A stretch of 64,000 nucleotides of DNA from Sisyra terminalis (GCA_958496175.1 OY292277.1:39071050-39135049), one strand, 5' to 3'. Counted from the stretch's first letter, positions 48,201 through 62,119 are shown. Notes: generated from the sequence alone by a model not told the origin. Program-made: numbers and translations.

Positions 48201-49857
48201 TAATGACCTAAATTTTAATTTTAAAGCATGGAGGAAATAACATGTCATGGTTTAAAACTTCTAGAGATTTTTTTTGTGGACCATTATGTATTTTGTACAA
48301 ATTTAGCAATGCGCTGATATATCATGGTGGTGATAACAAGCAATTGATCATTGGCGCCTACTTCCAGAATATGAATATAAAAATTTTTCGAAATGATTAG
48401 ACGGGTCTTTTTGCATAATTAAAAATTTATATATTTGTGACGTTTCATCCAGTAATCATCCAGCAAACTTTATAATTAAATTTTAAAAAATTTCTAAATG
48501 TTTGATTTCATTTTTCGTTACTGTTCTGCAAATATGTTTTCATTAATACATTAAAAATCTATATTAAAGTAATAGTCAATCACAATTATTATAACTTGGA
48601 GCACTTTATTTCCAATTTTTGCAAATTTAAAATCATTCTATAACAGATACTTTGATAATACAGTTTGATTTATGAGAAAAACGCCATCTTTGAATGGCCA
48701 TTTTACCTAAAATATTGTAAAATATAAAAAAAAACTATTAAGTGTGACAAACTAATAAGGGTGAAGAAACCAAAGTTGGTATTAACGTCCTTCTGACAAA
48801 AAATAAAAATTGAAAACTGAAATTTTGATTGAAAAAATGAGTACTAAATTAAGATAAGCAAACTCTTCTTATAAATACATTATGGCATTGCACGGGTATA
48901 ATCGAGAAAAAAACGGTTTATGTTCAACAATTTTTTCCGATACAAAAAATAAAATATTTTATACAAACTATTTAATGTCTCAAACATACACATTTGGAAA
49001 AGAATTTCTGAATTTTCGTAGAAAAATCGTTTCAACTACGCCATTGCGACGTTATTTCCGGTGACTCTTTAGAAAAAAGAAGTGTACACGTTGACAGCAG
49101 AACTCAAGATACGATCATCCGAAATACGTGTTTCATATAAGACCCTAAACTAAAACTTGGACAAAGGAAAAGAAAAAAAAGAAGCGAAAATTGGATTTTT
49201 GATGTTGAAATTTCAGTGAAATTCGCTCTACATTTTCTTTTTTAAATAGTTGTAATTGAAAAAAAATCCTTCGTCCTAGTTCTTAGTGAATTGTATCTTG
49301 AATACTTGAGTAGAATTTTATCAAAATTGGTTGAGTAGTCCTCGAGAAATCATGTTAACCAACTTTGAGAACATAGTTTCGAGAAAAACGCGGCAATAGG
49401 TGCATAGCTGCACCGATATACCTGCGGTGCACTGAGGTTTCCAAAGCTATATCTTCGAAACTATTACTTGGATCAACTTGAAAATTTAAGACATTATTTC
49501 AGTTATGCTTTAAAAGTTATTATTATATGAAGTTACAAAAATCTGTTATTTTGAAGCTGTGAAACCCATGTTACTCCTTAAAGAACAAAAAAAAGTATTT
49601 CAATTATCTAGAAGGAATTGGCATAAAAATAATTTATTTATGTCAAACGTCAAAGATGAATCTTCAGAAAATTTTATTGCCGCTTTTGCCAAAGATATCA
49701 AAGCTCGAAAACAAAAATCAATTGTCCGCTTAGTTGCTAAGTTAGAAGTTAAAAATTTATGGATTTTTTTTGAAACATTAAAATTGGTTAAATGAAAAAC
49801 TAATGAATTCAATGATTGATTTCAAATGAAATGTCTCAGTACTAACAAATAGTTATT
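45285..49857. other. AT-rich intergenic DNA
   Basis: No gene recognised. A GC-richer patch at 46260-46760 holds opposing open frames (46118-46387, 46561-46854 minus; 46682-46882 plus) without family motifs. Near 49300-49400 a stretch with AATTGGTTGAGTAGTCC and GAGAAAAACGCG is of a kind common in dispersed insect repeats, but I cannot name it. The frame at 49559-49795 is unrecognised. Confidence 0.45.
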
Positions 49858-50080
49858 TTCGATACATATGCGTAAAGTGAGGTTTTCTAGTAGGATGAAA
49901 TTGATGCACGAGCTGAAGGGAATGATCATACACAACTTGATCTCGTGCGCCTACCCCCACTCGCCTGGCGGCCTCGTAGGGGTACACAGCGCACTCGATC
50001 TCGTTGTGTATGATCAGCCCCTTTAGCAAGTGTCTCAATTTCGTCCTACTAGGTACTTCACTTTAAGCATAAGTATCGAA
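49858..50080. mobile_element. 223-bp hairpin element with GC-rich core
   Basis: The left half starts TTCGATACATATGCGTAAAG and the right half ends with the near-exact inverse (CTTTAAGCATAAGTATCGAA). Pairing continues through AGTAGGA...AAATTG, ATGATCATACACAA and TAGGGG/CCCCTA blocks to the centre near 49969, with scattered mismatches. The core (about 49940-49990) is GC-rich and unlike the flanks. It looks like a MITE; superfamily and TSD are unclear. Confidence 0.75.
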
Positions 50081-50295
50081 CAAAATTTTTTGTAACGACT
50101 GCTTCTAAAGTTCTACAGAAACAGATTGAGAAATTAATTATTGTTATTTATATATGAAAAATTTCAACTCTATAGTAAGAATAATTTATAGAAAAAATAT
50201 GAATAAAAACAACATTTTAGGTTAAACTACAGTCTAAATAATTACCTATATTAATTATTTCTTATCAAAGTTTATTTAGGTATCAATTTATTTAA

Positions 50296-50351
50296 CTTTT
50301 GCGCACTGTTATATACTTTTGCGCACGGTTTCTCTACTTTCGCGTACGCTT
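50296..50351. repeat. three spaced units of CTTTTGCGCACGGTT
   Basis: CTTTTGCGCACTGTT at 50296, CTTTTGCGCACGGTT at 50316 and CTTTCGCGTACGCTT at 50337, period about 20 bases, in AT-rich surroundings and followed by a short CpG-containing stretch to about 50420. Could be repeated protein-binding sites. Confidence 0.45.
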
Positions 50352-52973
50352 GCCACCACGATGAGAAAACGGCTCTTTACCCCCGCCACACAACGCACGA
50401 AAGTTCAACTTTAGAAGCCGTCGTTAAAAAAATATTCTTTTGAATCAAATTTTTTAGTGGTTATTAGATTTTTCTTACTATAAGAAGTTAATTTATTGAG
50501 ATTTATTTGACAAAATAAATGCTTATATTAAAACCTTGTTATAATTTAGGAACAAAATGATAAATTCTATGATAACTGATAAATTTTAAGAGTTCATTTT
50601 CTACACAGAATAATTTTAAATTAAATTTTCTTTAAAATAACGAATTAAACTAGCACACATATTCCATAATTAATTTTATATAATTTTGTAATTAGAGTTG
50701 GTCGCTTGCGGCTATATTACAAGATAAATACAACTTAATCCCAAGTTTAACTTCCCTCAGATCTATAGAGTCAAATGTCATCCCAAATTCATTCCGTAAA
50801 TGATAATCTACTAGATTTTTCGTATAGGTATGTACCAAACTATGAGATAGAATAGCAGTGACAAGAAAAAATAATGTTGATTAAATTTTTTATCATAATA
50901 TATATTTTATAAAAATGATTAAAAATGCATTGTTTGTACTAACTTCACACAAATCCGTATAAATCTATGCATTTTATCGGGACATGCGGGGAGACTTACT
51001 ACGTTGAATTACATATGCAACAACATATAATAATTATTATCACAAGCTTTATTACAACGACAATGTCTGTCAACCGAAAGCCCCCATGAACCTGCACTCA
51101 CCTCCCACTTGTCCCATTCCAGCTTCATCAACCGGGAAAATTTGTTTCATTCTGCGTTACTCTATTGCCGACCGTAATCAAATTTAAGTTAAATTATGCA
51201 ATGCGGGAACATAAAACGCATTCATTAACGTAAATTAATTTCTCGCCTAGAGACCACTTTTTAAAAACCAAAAAAATACCATTTAAAAAAGAAAATAAAA
51301 AGATTGGACAAAGGGGACATAATAAGGATTAGGGTGGAAGTCTCGAGTATGATTACCGCTATCTTGTTTTAGTAGTTCCCAAAGGTCCACTATCATCAAC
51401 AAGACGATGGTCAGTTTTCGTGAAAGCAAACGTCGACATAATCATTTTCTGGATGAGAACACGACCGGTCGAACGGACTGGATAATAACGGATAGGATAA
51501 CGGACAGAACCGGGATACATTGATAGTATAGTACTGAAGATGATCGGCAAACAGACAATAGCCTATTTGGTTGGTGTGCGTGTCTACCTACCTATAGATT
51601 TCTCTCTGAAATTGTTCCCTTTAGATTAAATAATGGCTGCATATGTGTGTGTATATGTGGGTTTGTGTGTGTGTGACACACAAGTGTTCCTACAGGAACA
51701 TGAACAGGCTCATATTCACAAAAGCCACTTATCCAAACCATCAATATTGCCATCGAATTTTAACGTTATTGTCATTGCGATTTATATTCAAATTTATACA
51801 AGGTTCGTGTGCCGGATGGAAGATTTTCGTTCAGGAACATAGGGATCAAATCGGAAATGTGAATATTACGTGAATTTGTTACAAAAAAAAACCTTGTTTA
51901 CAAAATAATTATGCTATTCTTATCCTCACTTCCTATCATAGCCTATGAATGAGTTCTAATAATTCATTTAAAATGTACACGTTTCATTTTCCTAGTTTTC
52001 ATTAATATCTAAGTTTGAATATATTAATGTTAAAATAACAATCGAACTAACATCAAAAGATTTTGACCAAGTAAATGCAATAAAATTTATAATTGATACA
52101 AATATTTTATTTTCAATCTATGTTTCAATTTTGTAAAGAATATTTCTATCAAGATGGAAAGGATAGTCACAAAAAAACAAGAAAAAGGTAAAACAGACAA
52201 AAAATTATATTTCTCATATTTCAGCTGTTATATTTAAACTAAATATTCACTTCTTATTCCTTTGATTGTTAGTTTTTCTTTGTTTTTCTAATACTACACT
52301 ATTTAAGAACCGATGAAGAAAAAATAACCGTACAAAACACTAATTAACGAATACAAAATCTAATCAAAAAGAAGAACAATTATTCAAATAAATAAAATAG
52401 GTTAACTTGTTGCTAAAACTGATGAAAACTAACAAATATGAATATTTTGGCTACTATGGTTCTTTAGTTCTAAAAGAAAGGAATAAACACAAACTTACAA
52501 AAACTACATCCATATGAAATATAGGAAAGGGGAATAGGACATTCTTTTATTAACCAGGAGCATAGTGATAGTGCGGGCAATAGAATCGATCCCAGCGTTA
52601 ATAGTGGTCGAAAATTCATTAGAACATGCAATTAATTACTAATTAAAAAAGTCCTAAAATCCCCACAATTGTTGAGCATAATTTAGTTCAACCATCAGTG
52701 GCGTTTCCATCATACGCGGAGCAAAAACGAACTTTTGGATTGCATATTTTATGTTAAATTGATAGTATTTCTTGTCATCCATATAGGACAATCTTAATTA
52801 CATCTGGAATCTAGACTAAACTATCATTAGCCTTTTTGGTTTGAACCACTTATAATTTTTACAAAAATTTTGTAAAAAAATTTAAGGATTAGACCCAAAT
52901 TTTAAATAAATTACCGAACTTTTAAATAAATACCAAACTTTAAACAAGTCTTTAAAGCTAATTCAAAACTCTA
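50352..52973. other. intergenic DNA with one GC-richer segment
   Basis: No gene recognised. A segment at about 51050-51250 and another at 51300-51560 are richer in GC than the flanks. Overlapping frames at 51633-51873 are by-products of a GT-rich microsatellite. Confidence 0.45.
51641..51684. repeat. GT-rich microsatellite
   Basis: Interrupted (GT)n, including GTTTGTGTGTGTGTGAC. Confidence 0.85.
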
Positions 52974-52981
52974 GTCTAGAC

Positions 52982-53233
52982 CAAGGGTAGTCAACTCAAA
53001 TGATCATTCAGATCATTTTGAAAATGCATTTTCACTTTACAGGCCACATATAAAATTGTATATCCCCATATTAGATTTAGGAACACTGAAGGCCTTTTTT
53101 AATTTTCAAATTTTCACCACTTTAGCTATTTTAAAAAAAATATATTTTGTAAAAGTATGATGAATTGTACGGGTTGAAAAAATGGTTAAAGCGGGCCTCC
53201 TGTGGATTGTAGGCCACAGATTAGTCATTTCTG
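52982..53233 (+). mobile_element. short hAT-type element, family A copy 2
   Basis: Left end CAAGGGTAGTCAACTC, right end GTCATTTCTG. The interior matches copy 1 (39226) in TTTTGAAAATGCA, ATAAAATTGTATATC, TTTTCACCACTTT and the AAAATGGTTAAAGCGGG segment. Terminal repeats are degenerate and no TSD is recognised. Confidence 0.45.
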
Positions 53234-53345
53234 ATGTGAAAAATATAACATTATAGTTTAATATTAAGAAGTATGTGACATATTTATGATTTTTTTTTAA
53301 TAGTGACAATACATTAAATTCCACAGTTATGAAAATTTTATACCT

Positions 53346-53567
53346 AGTTATTGGTCGCCAAAGTGATCGATATAAACCCTTTAGGGTCGATTTAATTCTA
53401 ATAGTGAGTCAATTTGATCAAGAGAATCGATTGAGGGTTCAAAATGAATCTACCAACGCTGATAGTTTTAATTTTAATTAATTGAGAATTAGTTATTTAG
53501 GAATTAATGAGAGATTTCAAAAATTATGTAGTTGTGTAGTGATGATTAAAAAGTTTGCTTACTCCTG
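53346..53567 (+). mobile_element. possible degenerate hAT-type MITE
   Basis: The right end is the inverse of CAGGAGTAAGCAAAC, a good hAT-type terminus. The left end (TTGGTCGCCAAAGTG) is a poor match. The interior has ATCGAT-rich sequence as in the element at 40111. Borders are approximate. Confidence 0.3.
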
Positions 53568-54690
53568 ACTTAAAAAATGATCATTAGACCTTTGTTACTT
53601 AAAACAGTAAAAAAATATGGTTAAAATAAAAGTTTTAAATAAAACTTTTGCCTTTAGGATACCGTAATTAAGGACTTATAAAAAAATTATTGAACTCGTG
53701 CTTCGCTAAGAACTGAAAACAGTTAAAATTAAAAATTGAATTTTTAGGATTGGTTTTTCCTTTTTCCATCCGACAGCAGGCTAAGTTTTCCAAGTGGTTG
53801 AACTTTGCGCTTTAGCAGCCTCATTCTCTAGCGTTTCTAACAGTAAAGACTGATAAAGACCTTTACCAATGCTTAGTAGCCAAAAGTATTTTCTTTTAAT
53901 TTAATTTTTTGTGAACCAAAATTAACTAAAAATTAAAAACATAAAAATGTCATGTGATTGAAATATATGTACTTATTTAGTATGGAAAGTAATAATTTCA
54001 TTTTTGACCCTTAGATTTTTAGTACCAGTGTATCAACTTCCCTAAAGAGACACTTTGTTTAGATTAATTTAATAATAAAATACACATGTAGCAAAAAATT
54101 CCTGTGGCTAAAACCTGTCAATCACTATACGGAGATATAATTCCAAGTTTCTATTAACCTTGATAAAGTTATTAAAAATAATCGTCAAGCCACTTATCTT
54201 TTTATCCTTTGCAGAGTAGAATGTCTTATTATATAATTTTCCGGACTAAGTAACCAATGTTACTCATTTTTTAGTCTTATTAAATGGCTCAAAAGATGAC
54301 TCAATAATTTAATACTGATAAGACCAAAGTTTTAAGGATTGTTCTGGAACAATTTTTTTCATAATATACCCAGAAACGAAGCCATATTCTCATTAATCGA
54401 TAGGCTTGTCTTAGCCTTAATAAATTTTGTTGCCTTTGTCCTTAAAAATTGAAATAGTAATTCTAATCAAGGGCAACTAATTTTGCCTTAAAATTTCAAA
54501 ATCATGCAATCCTTTATGTAGTAAGAAAAATATGAATATCAATATCGTTTTGGTAACTTTAACAAAATCGTAAATACGTATACTTGGTTAATGTTTGTGC
54601 AACTATTCGTAATAAATTTCGGTCATTTAAACCACTGTGTTGTGATTTAATAGTTCAAGAGCCTATGTGTTTTAGTTTTTGAACACTATT
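53568..54690. other. AT-rich intergenic DNA
   Basis: Nothing recognised. Confidence 0.5.
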
Positions 54691-54853
54691 CAGGTCTACT
54701 GGTGGCTGAGTGGTATAGGTGACCGCTTTAAAACTGATAGGCGTTGGATTCAACCCTCGTATGGAGCAAAGTTTCAATATTTCTCAATTAAGGATTTTTA
54801 TTAACTCTATTGTCTCTAAAGACCTTAGTACTTATAAAGTGACGGTAAATAAC
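54691..54853 (+). repeat. tRNA-derived SINE, copy 3 (best-preserved head)
   Basis: Plus-strand copy with the clearest tRNA-like head: box A TGGCTGAGTGG, then box B-like GGATTCAACCC about 40 bases later, then a body ending TATAAAGTGACGGTAAAT. Pol III would drive transcription from the head. No coding capacity. Confidence 0.8.
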
Positions 54854-57350
54854 AGTTAAAAAAATCATAACTTTAAAAATTGCTTGTATTGGTAAATAAA
54901 GTCAACATAAAATCGAACTACATATTGTTTTTCCGAAAAATATATCTTATATTTTCCGAAAAAAATATAAGCCATGCTTAAGTCTTTACCTTAATCTGTT
55001 AGCTATGTTTTCAACATTTTTATTATTTCCATCATGAAACGTATGACTTTTTGGAACTGCTATGGAGCAGATCGTTACCCCAGCGTAAAGACTGAGAGAA
55101 ATAGAGTAATTGATCCAGTCTAAAGATGGAAAATACAGTAACCTACTTTTCGGTAGACGACGTTTCTTTTATGTACACAATATCCTGAAGGAGTTTGTAA
55201 ACTTCAATTCGACACAAGTTTATCCCATGCATGTACCCAATTCTATTTATAGTCCAGTAGAAATGGAACCAATGGGATAAACTTCGAAAAAAATCTTGTC
55301 AGATTAGTAATAAAGATTATTTTCTTATTGCCACGAAGAAAATCCTCTCGCTAAATTTTGTTAAAGTTTATTTTTAACTTGCCTTGCCTTCTCGTTACGA
55401 TTTTAATTATATTTCCTAATTAAAACATCTTTTAATTAAAATATGAAGTTGATGGGGTGAATTGGCGACTAGGGATGGAGTTTGTTGAGATTGTCGAGTC
55501 TAATATCTACTTAAACAATTATTTCTCTGGTAAGAGATGCATGTATATTTATGCAAACACAATATCGATAATTAAAACCCCGGGTTTGTTAATTGGAACA
55601 CACCTACAACACGATATTCTGTGGTTCGGCGACAACGCTTGTGCTCCCGTTCTAGACGAGAAAAGCGGGCGACGGGAACGACGGGACTCACTATGTGTGG
55701 TCGTTTGGTTTGTTAAGGGTGTGCCACACGCGAAAAACAGGAACGGGATCAAATAGCCGCGAGGCCGGGATGAAACGATAAAATCAACGAGTTCGCGTTT
55801 GAACATACGGAATTGCTAGCTGAAATATTTTTTCGACTGATTTGCCGAGTGTTTTGCATTCTTGATATTGGAAAGTTAAAAATTCGTAAAGCTAACTCTC
55901 ATTAATTATATATAAATATTAATTGGGGCCTTTTCCCCTGGAGGTAGTCGGGATGCAATATTAAATGTTATTCATTTACGTTCATGCTCTCATTAACCTT
56001 CCACTTCATTAACACAACTAATTAATATTAACAGATTTTTAATAGGGCATTTTTTCACTACATTTTTAAATATACCGGTGAATATTTAATTCTGGTTCTT
56101 AGCTTTGGAAATTGGATCCACTAGAGCAGAATGTTGTTTTTAAAATTTAAAAAAAAAAATAATAATGACGTATCGTTGCATATTCACCATAAAGTCATAC
56201 ATAGAAGTATGTGTGTAGTACAGGCTAATTAGGCTAATATAAACTAATGCAAGAGAATTATCATTTATATTGTATACCTTCAAATGCTCATTAAATCACT
56301 GTGATCATTGATTTTTTTAGATCATTGAAAATTTGAACATCATTAATGGTCCCACAATTAATCTATTTGTGTATTTCTGGAACGACAGTATGAAAATAAT
56401 ATTTTGCTCAGTTATGATACAATCAGTGTTTCCAAAACTCTATATAATTAGCTAAATCAAGTAGTGAACTGTATTGGAAACAAAAATTAAAAAAATACGA
56501 CACCTAACCAATAAGTACATAAAAAAATTAATATGAAGTTCAATTTCTAATTTTCTGGCAACACGATAGTGTTACCCCCATACAAAAGAAGCGAAAATAA
56601 AGAGTGATACTATATACTCTTTTTTAAAGTGCTTTGTTAAATCGTCAATTTTTCCATTGACTCAATGAAATTCCTGGATCTCTTCGATTTCTTTGACTAC
56701 TGGATTCCCTAGGAATATACTGAGGTAGACTTCTATATATAAAGACTTAATAAAAGATTCATAGGTTCCCATGTTAGAATTTGAAATCATTTCCGAAACA
56801 TACCCACAACGTTCCTACATAGAATTCTACAAATTTCAAATTCGTTATTGCAATTTTTTATATTTTTTTTTATATAATGACCCTTAATTTTAAAAATATA
56901 CTCAGCTAATTATTTTATTTCCTTTTAGTTTTAATATTTTTTTCGTCACTAAACAATTTTTATTTTAAATTTTTATTGTCACATAAAATATTTGTATATA
57001 TCTATCCCTTTACTTGTAATTCATATCTCAATAGGCCTCGAATGACATCAGTGCATTAAACGTCTATATGCCTCGGGAATTAACTCTGGTAGGAGTAGCT
57101 TTGTTATTTTTTTTTTAATTTTCAACAATCAAAACAAAAGAACGTCTTTAAATCTCTCAATCTCATTGGCTAATCATCTTATCAGCCATTTGCATTGAAG
57201 ACTGTGTGCTATAATAAGATATTAGTACATTGGTCAAAACATTTTCACCTATTAACTAATATTGTTCATCACTTACTTCCCTGTAGTATTCAACATATTA
57301 TGTGTTACATATTATATTATGCTTATTGATAATAATGAAATAGTACTTTC
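54854..57350. other. intergenic DNA with a GC-rich island
   Basis: No gene recognised. A CpG-rich island at about 55590-55790 gives long opposing frames (55457-55756 plus, 55549-55806 minus), neither with a family motif nor clear splice sites. Confidence 0.45.
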
Positions 57351-57614
57351 CTGAAATATCTTCAAAAATATGTAGGAAAAACGCACTTATTGACAATTTT
57401 TTCAACCCGCGAGATCCATCAGACTTTTAGAAAATATATACATTTTATAATAAACATTTAAGTGGTGAAAACCAAAACATTAAAAATGTTTAAAGTGTAT
57501 CTAAATTTAGTATGGAGATTATAACTTATTTGAGATATAATTTTAATGGTGGCTTGCGGCGTTATGATGCATTTCCGAAGTGACCCGCAATATCATTTTG
57601 GTTGGCCACTCCTG
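57351..57614 (-). mobile_element. short hAT-type element, family A copy 3
   Basis: Minus-strand copy. Its head (right end) reads CAGGAGTGGCCAACC, a hAT-type terminus, and its tail (left end) reads as the inverse of CTGAAATATC. The interior shares TTTTCACCACTTAAATG and a CGCGGGTTGAAAAAATTGTC segment with copies 1 and 2. Confidence 0.5.
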
Positions 57615-60600
57615 ACTGTAAAATATGCTGATTTTTTATATCTTAAGAAAAAACATAGACGTTTAATTAATGGGTCCAATTAATATTCAATTAATGGGTG
57701 TCTATTTATTTATTTTAATCGGTCTTCTTCAGAATACTACTTTTATTATTAATAATTAAACATAAATAGGGAATCTTTTCTTCAGAAGAAAAATTAGTTG
57801 AGCTTAATTACAAAGTTTCTGTCAAATCAGTAAAACTGTCTTAAAATTGGAACCATAAATAAAATTAGAACAAAATATTAGTACAACTATTTAGATTAAA
57901 CTTATTTGTGACCTTCCTTATACTTTTTTTTTGCGCGAAACACTAAGATGTACCTGTTCTTCAATCACACGATAGAATTCAGGTAAAAAAAAAATTTACA
58001 TTCAATTTGATCAACCTTTGTCCCATAATGATCAATATTTTGAACAAAATCGAATAAATTACAAACAGGTGTTAAATTGAAAAGAATTATACCTGCTCTC
58101 AACTGGCGACAATAAATAATATAGTAACGAAAACAAAGCAGGGTCAAAGTTTTCATTTATGGAATCAGAAAAAGGTGTTAATGTATTATAATTGACAACA
58201 AATAATAAATACCTCAAACTGGTTCAGATTCCTTAAACGACATATTTATATCTGCCATTCTCTTACTTTGGTCTTCAAGCGTTTACTATATTATTTTATA
58301 ACATCAGTTGACCATATACTTTAATTTTTCGTATATATACAATTTAATAATACTTTTAATGTTTTTACACACAAACCAAATTAAAATTTTTATTTCATGG
58401 TTTCATTAAATTATTTTGTGTATAGTAATAATATTAAATATATTTAAAAAATAAAGCATTTTATAAATTGCGTTACAATTGATATATACTTAATTGAATT
58501 ATATGGAATTTTTTTTTAATAAAATATCAGAGGACTCGGTGAACTTCATACCACCTAAAATTGAATTGCAAAAAATAATTGATTTCGGTAATATCACTGC
58601 ATTTTTAATTATAAAATTACTGACAGTAACAATGATTATTAACAATTAAATTAATATACATTGTATTTTTATATAAAACATTAAACATGTTAAAACATTA
58701 TTCATTAGTTTGAAGACATACGAGTACAAAGATATTTCTAAACACATTTTTAATATTGAATATTTTGTGTTCCTCGAAATTGTATTACTATTTTGACCAA
58801 TTTGATCCTAAGGTTGCTATTAGTCAAGGACTGAAAGCTTACTGGGAATGTTTCTGTTTTCTTCAGTACTTTCTTAAACATGTTGTTTAAACATTGTTTT
58901 ATGCGCCAAACGACGTCATTTGAAAACAACTGTTATATTTTTGAATATTGGCCAAGATTGTTTAAGAATCACTACCTATCCCATAAACCGAGGATCACAA
59001 TGGATCTAGTGGTATGACCAATTATGGTAATTTTACTTTTCCAACAGCACAATATAACCCAGCAGATTCACTGCTGTATTTTAACGCCTTAAAATATTGA
59101 CAAATAATTGCCATTTCCCAAATTGTTCCAGATTACAATAAATATTTCGTGAAATATGTAATTATAAGTAAATGGCAGTACTTTTGTTAAGTCACAAAGC
59201 CCAGAAATGGCATTTGTTTCTTGTAAAATATTTATCGAGAAAGTGATCGAAAGCTTCTAAGATCTTAATATTTTTATGTACCTTGACATCATTTAGGTAT
59301 CATTAAAAATCATTTCGGGGTTGATTTACCATCCTTATAACACAAGGACCTTTATTACCATTCTAGCTGCTTTTTATTTTATTTATCTGATAATTAGTTT
59401 ATCAGAATTGAAATTAATGAATTTTTATTTCTGAAGACTTCACCCCATCTTGTCAACTATATAAATAATAAACATTTTTGAACTTTTTCGGAATGAGTTT
59501 CGTTCCAAGACATAAGTTTCAACAAGGGAAAAATATATGTTTTCATAATATTTCCATTCTTAAATTAAATAGATAAATGTTTGAATCCTGAATCGCATTC
59601 AAATTAATTCACATTGACAAAACTGTATAGTACTACTATTATTAGGAAAACATATCCGTTTAAATTTTATTTATATTATTCTATTCTATAATCTTTAAAA
59701 CCCACCGATAGATAATATAATTTTTATTATTTGAAAAGTAGTTTAAAAATCAGGTTTTATCATATGACAACTGTAAAGATGGAATTCTTCATAAATTTTA
59801 TTCGTTATGACATCTAAAATTTGACAAAGAAACCATAAAACTAGATTATCTTTCCAACAATAGATCAAGAATTCGAGGTTACGTTCTTAACACTTCTTTA
59901 TCGAGCGAGTGAAAAAGTGATGATGAAACACAAAAAGCTTTTCTTTATCTAAAATTATTTCTCACAAATCATCAACAAGTTTTCCATTTGCCGAAGAGAA
60001 AATTTATTTTATCCAGGCCGAAAGAAAAAACACCTGCCGATTTTATAAACCTCTTTTAAATATTTTAAAAAAATATTGTTAAATTTAAAACAAATAAAAA
60101 AATGTGTTTTCACTTGGTTTTGTTTGCTTTCTATTTGAAAACCAACACGTGCATATTTTTCAATTTTTCCATTCGTTTCAAATGTCAATATTCATATCAA
60201 CCCCAAGGGTCGCCGGGAATAGGGGGAAAAATACGGGAATTGAAGGGAACTGAAGCGATTTAAGGATTTAGAAATATGGGCGAGTGTATTAAAATTCAAA
60301 ACACGAGAAAATAATCGACCTCTGGTTTCAATATATATATAGCCGTGTGTATGAAAAACGAGAAAAACTTTTAGCGATAAATATGAAAATTTACAAAGAA
60401 AACTCTTGGCATGAAATTTTTTTAATTTTCCAATTCAATCAAAGGCTTTGCCTTTTATGGCAAATTTAATCAATTTATCTCGATGTTTTTTCTACCGAAG
60501 AAAAATGTCAATTTTCGTAAACGACTTGAACGTAATTTCGGTTTTTCTAGAACGAAAAAAAAAGCATATATATAAAATTCACAGGTGGTTTTGTTGAATG

Positions 60601-61305
60601 ACAAGTTTTAGAGACGCACAGGCATCGAATATTGGTTTATTGGCGTCTTTTTCTCCGCTCGAAAGGCAAAAAATGAGGGAAATATGTCTCCTTGTTTTCT
60701 GCCAACGAGCCAACGAAAAATTCCTAAGGGTGCTCTCGGATCAGTCAGGCGCGAGACGGCTTGTCAGCTTCTCGGAAAACTAGTTAAGGCTCGTAGTTGT
60801 GACAAAGACGAGAAAAACTCATTTCCAACACACAAAAAGTGCTCATTTCTCATATCGCACAATGGGGATGAAAATCGAAGTTTGAGGAAATGGGGATTCG
60901 TCGAACGAGTTTTTCTTTTAAATTTCAATAAAGTGCCGATTTTTCCATAGATATTTTTACTTAATTTCCATTGGCTTCGCTGGGTAATTCTTGGTTTGGG
61001 TATCCGAACCGAAACTCAAAATTTGAGAACTACATTTCTCTTATCTTGTAGTTCACTGAATTATAGTTTGCCTATCTAAGATTTCTTTATGCCCTTCTAA
61101 CTCATTTAACAAATATTCGGTAGCACTTATGCGTTAATTTTTTAAGTTTCTAGATCAATTTACATTCTCTATTCGTATTTTTTTTAATCACAGTTAAATC
61201 GTTTACATTCTCCCACCCGAAGTAATCAAATCATCATAATATTGTTCACACCACACTTCACATCAGTTATAAGGATTATAATGCTTTTATCTACTCAGGA
61301 GCCCA
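57615..61305. other. AT-rich intergenic DNA, GC-richer near 60190-60960
   Basis: No gene recognised. Two overlapping plus frames at 60598-60950 lie in the GC-richer part and have no family match; they may mark conserved non-coding DNA. Confidence 0.45.
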
Positions 61306-61490
61306 AGAAACCTTTGAAACGCCATAATAGAAAACTTCTTAACGTAGGAAGGAAGGAAATCTGAATGCTGGTAGACCTTTTAACAGAACACTGCAATTTG
61401 GGAAAACATCTCCAAACTATACAGATAAATTATGAATCAAGTGCATACTGAAAATGTGACAAAGGAGAGGAAACTATTCCACATACCATA
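61306..61490 (+). pseudogene. LINE C-terminal remnant, same family as 6690-7370
   Basis: Plus strand: KLLNVGRKEI, a stop, then MLVDLLTEHCNLGKHLQTI (family LLTGHxxLNxHL), then after a stop KCDKGEETIPHT (family C..C...EET..HIL). This is the region after RNase H in I/R1-like LINEs. The nucleotide sequence aligns with the 6830-6960 segment on the other strand. The RNase H domain is not visible here. Confidence 0.65.
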
Positions 61491-61494
61491 CAAC

Positions 61495-61521
61495 AGCTAT
61501 AGCTATAGCTATCCAGCTATA
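61495..61521. repeat. short (AGCTAT)n repeat
   Basis: Three AGCTAT units, a CC interruption, then a fourth, lying just after the LINE relic. Confidence 0.85.
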
Positions 61522-62119
61522 GTTCAAAGCCTTCTCAGCTCTTGGACCCCTGGACATGAACTGAGAAATATACATAAAGATTCTATTGTCTGCAGAAAAT
61601 TATCTCAAAGGATGACTTGACCAATTGGAGCTAACAGCTAAGCTGAGGAACGATAATTTTAGGATCCAGCCCAGAGGAACTCTGAAAAGAGACCTCTAGA
61701 ACGAAAAAGACAAAGGGTTACGTAGCATAAAAAAATGAACCCTTAGAAAATAATTTTATAGTCCTTCTGACAATTGAGTGATAATAAATAGAAAATTTTG
61801 CTATTAGTACCTCATGAAATGAAAATACTACCCAATTTCATATTTTTAACAATTGTACAGTTTTCATGATACTTACGATATTTCGAAAAAGATAGTACAG
61901 ATTTCAAATTTTATCAATTAAAGCTAAATGAGGAGGAATTAGGAAGTGTGAATAAGAATATTTTCAAAATCTTCTTTTCCATTAAAGAAATGTAACCCTT
62001 TTATATAAATAAAATGCGGAAAAAGTATCTTAATTCAAGATTTGCTGTTTGAATAATTAAAATTTGAAACTTGAATAATTTAAATTTGTCCAAACATTTA
62101 ACTCTACACTCTGGCAATC
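61522..62119. other. AT-rich DNA, possibly LINE tail
   Basis: The stretch to about 61700 may be decayed 3' sequence of the LINE at 61306. Nothing else is recognised. Confidence 0.4.

Noticed and set aside
49559..49795. 78-codon plus frame rich in Lys
   Set aside because: No recognisable family, and its neighbourhood looks like a dispersed repeat.
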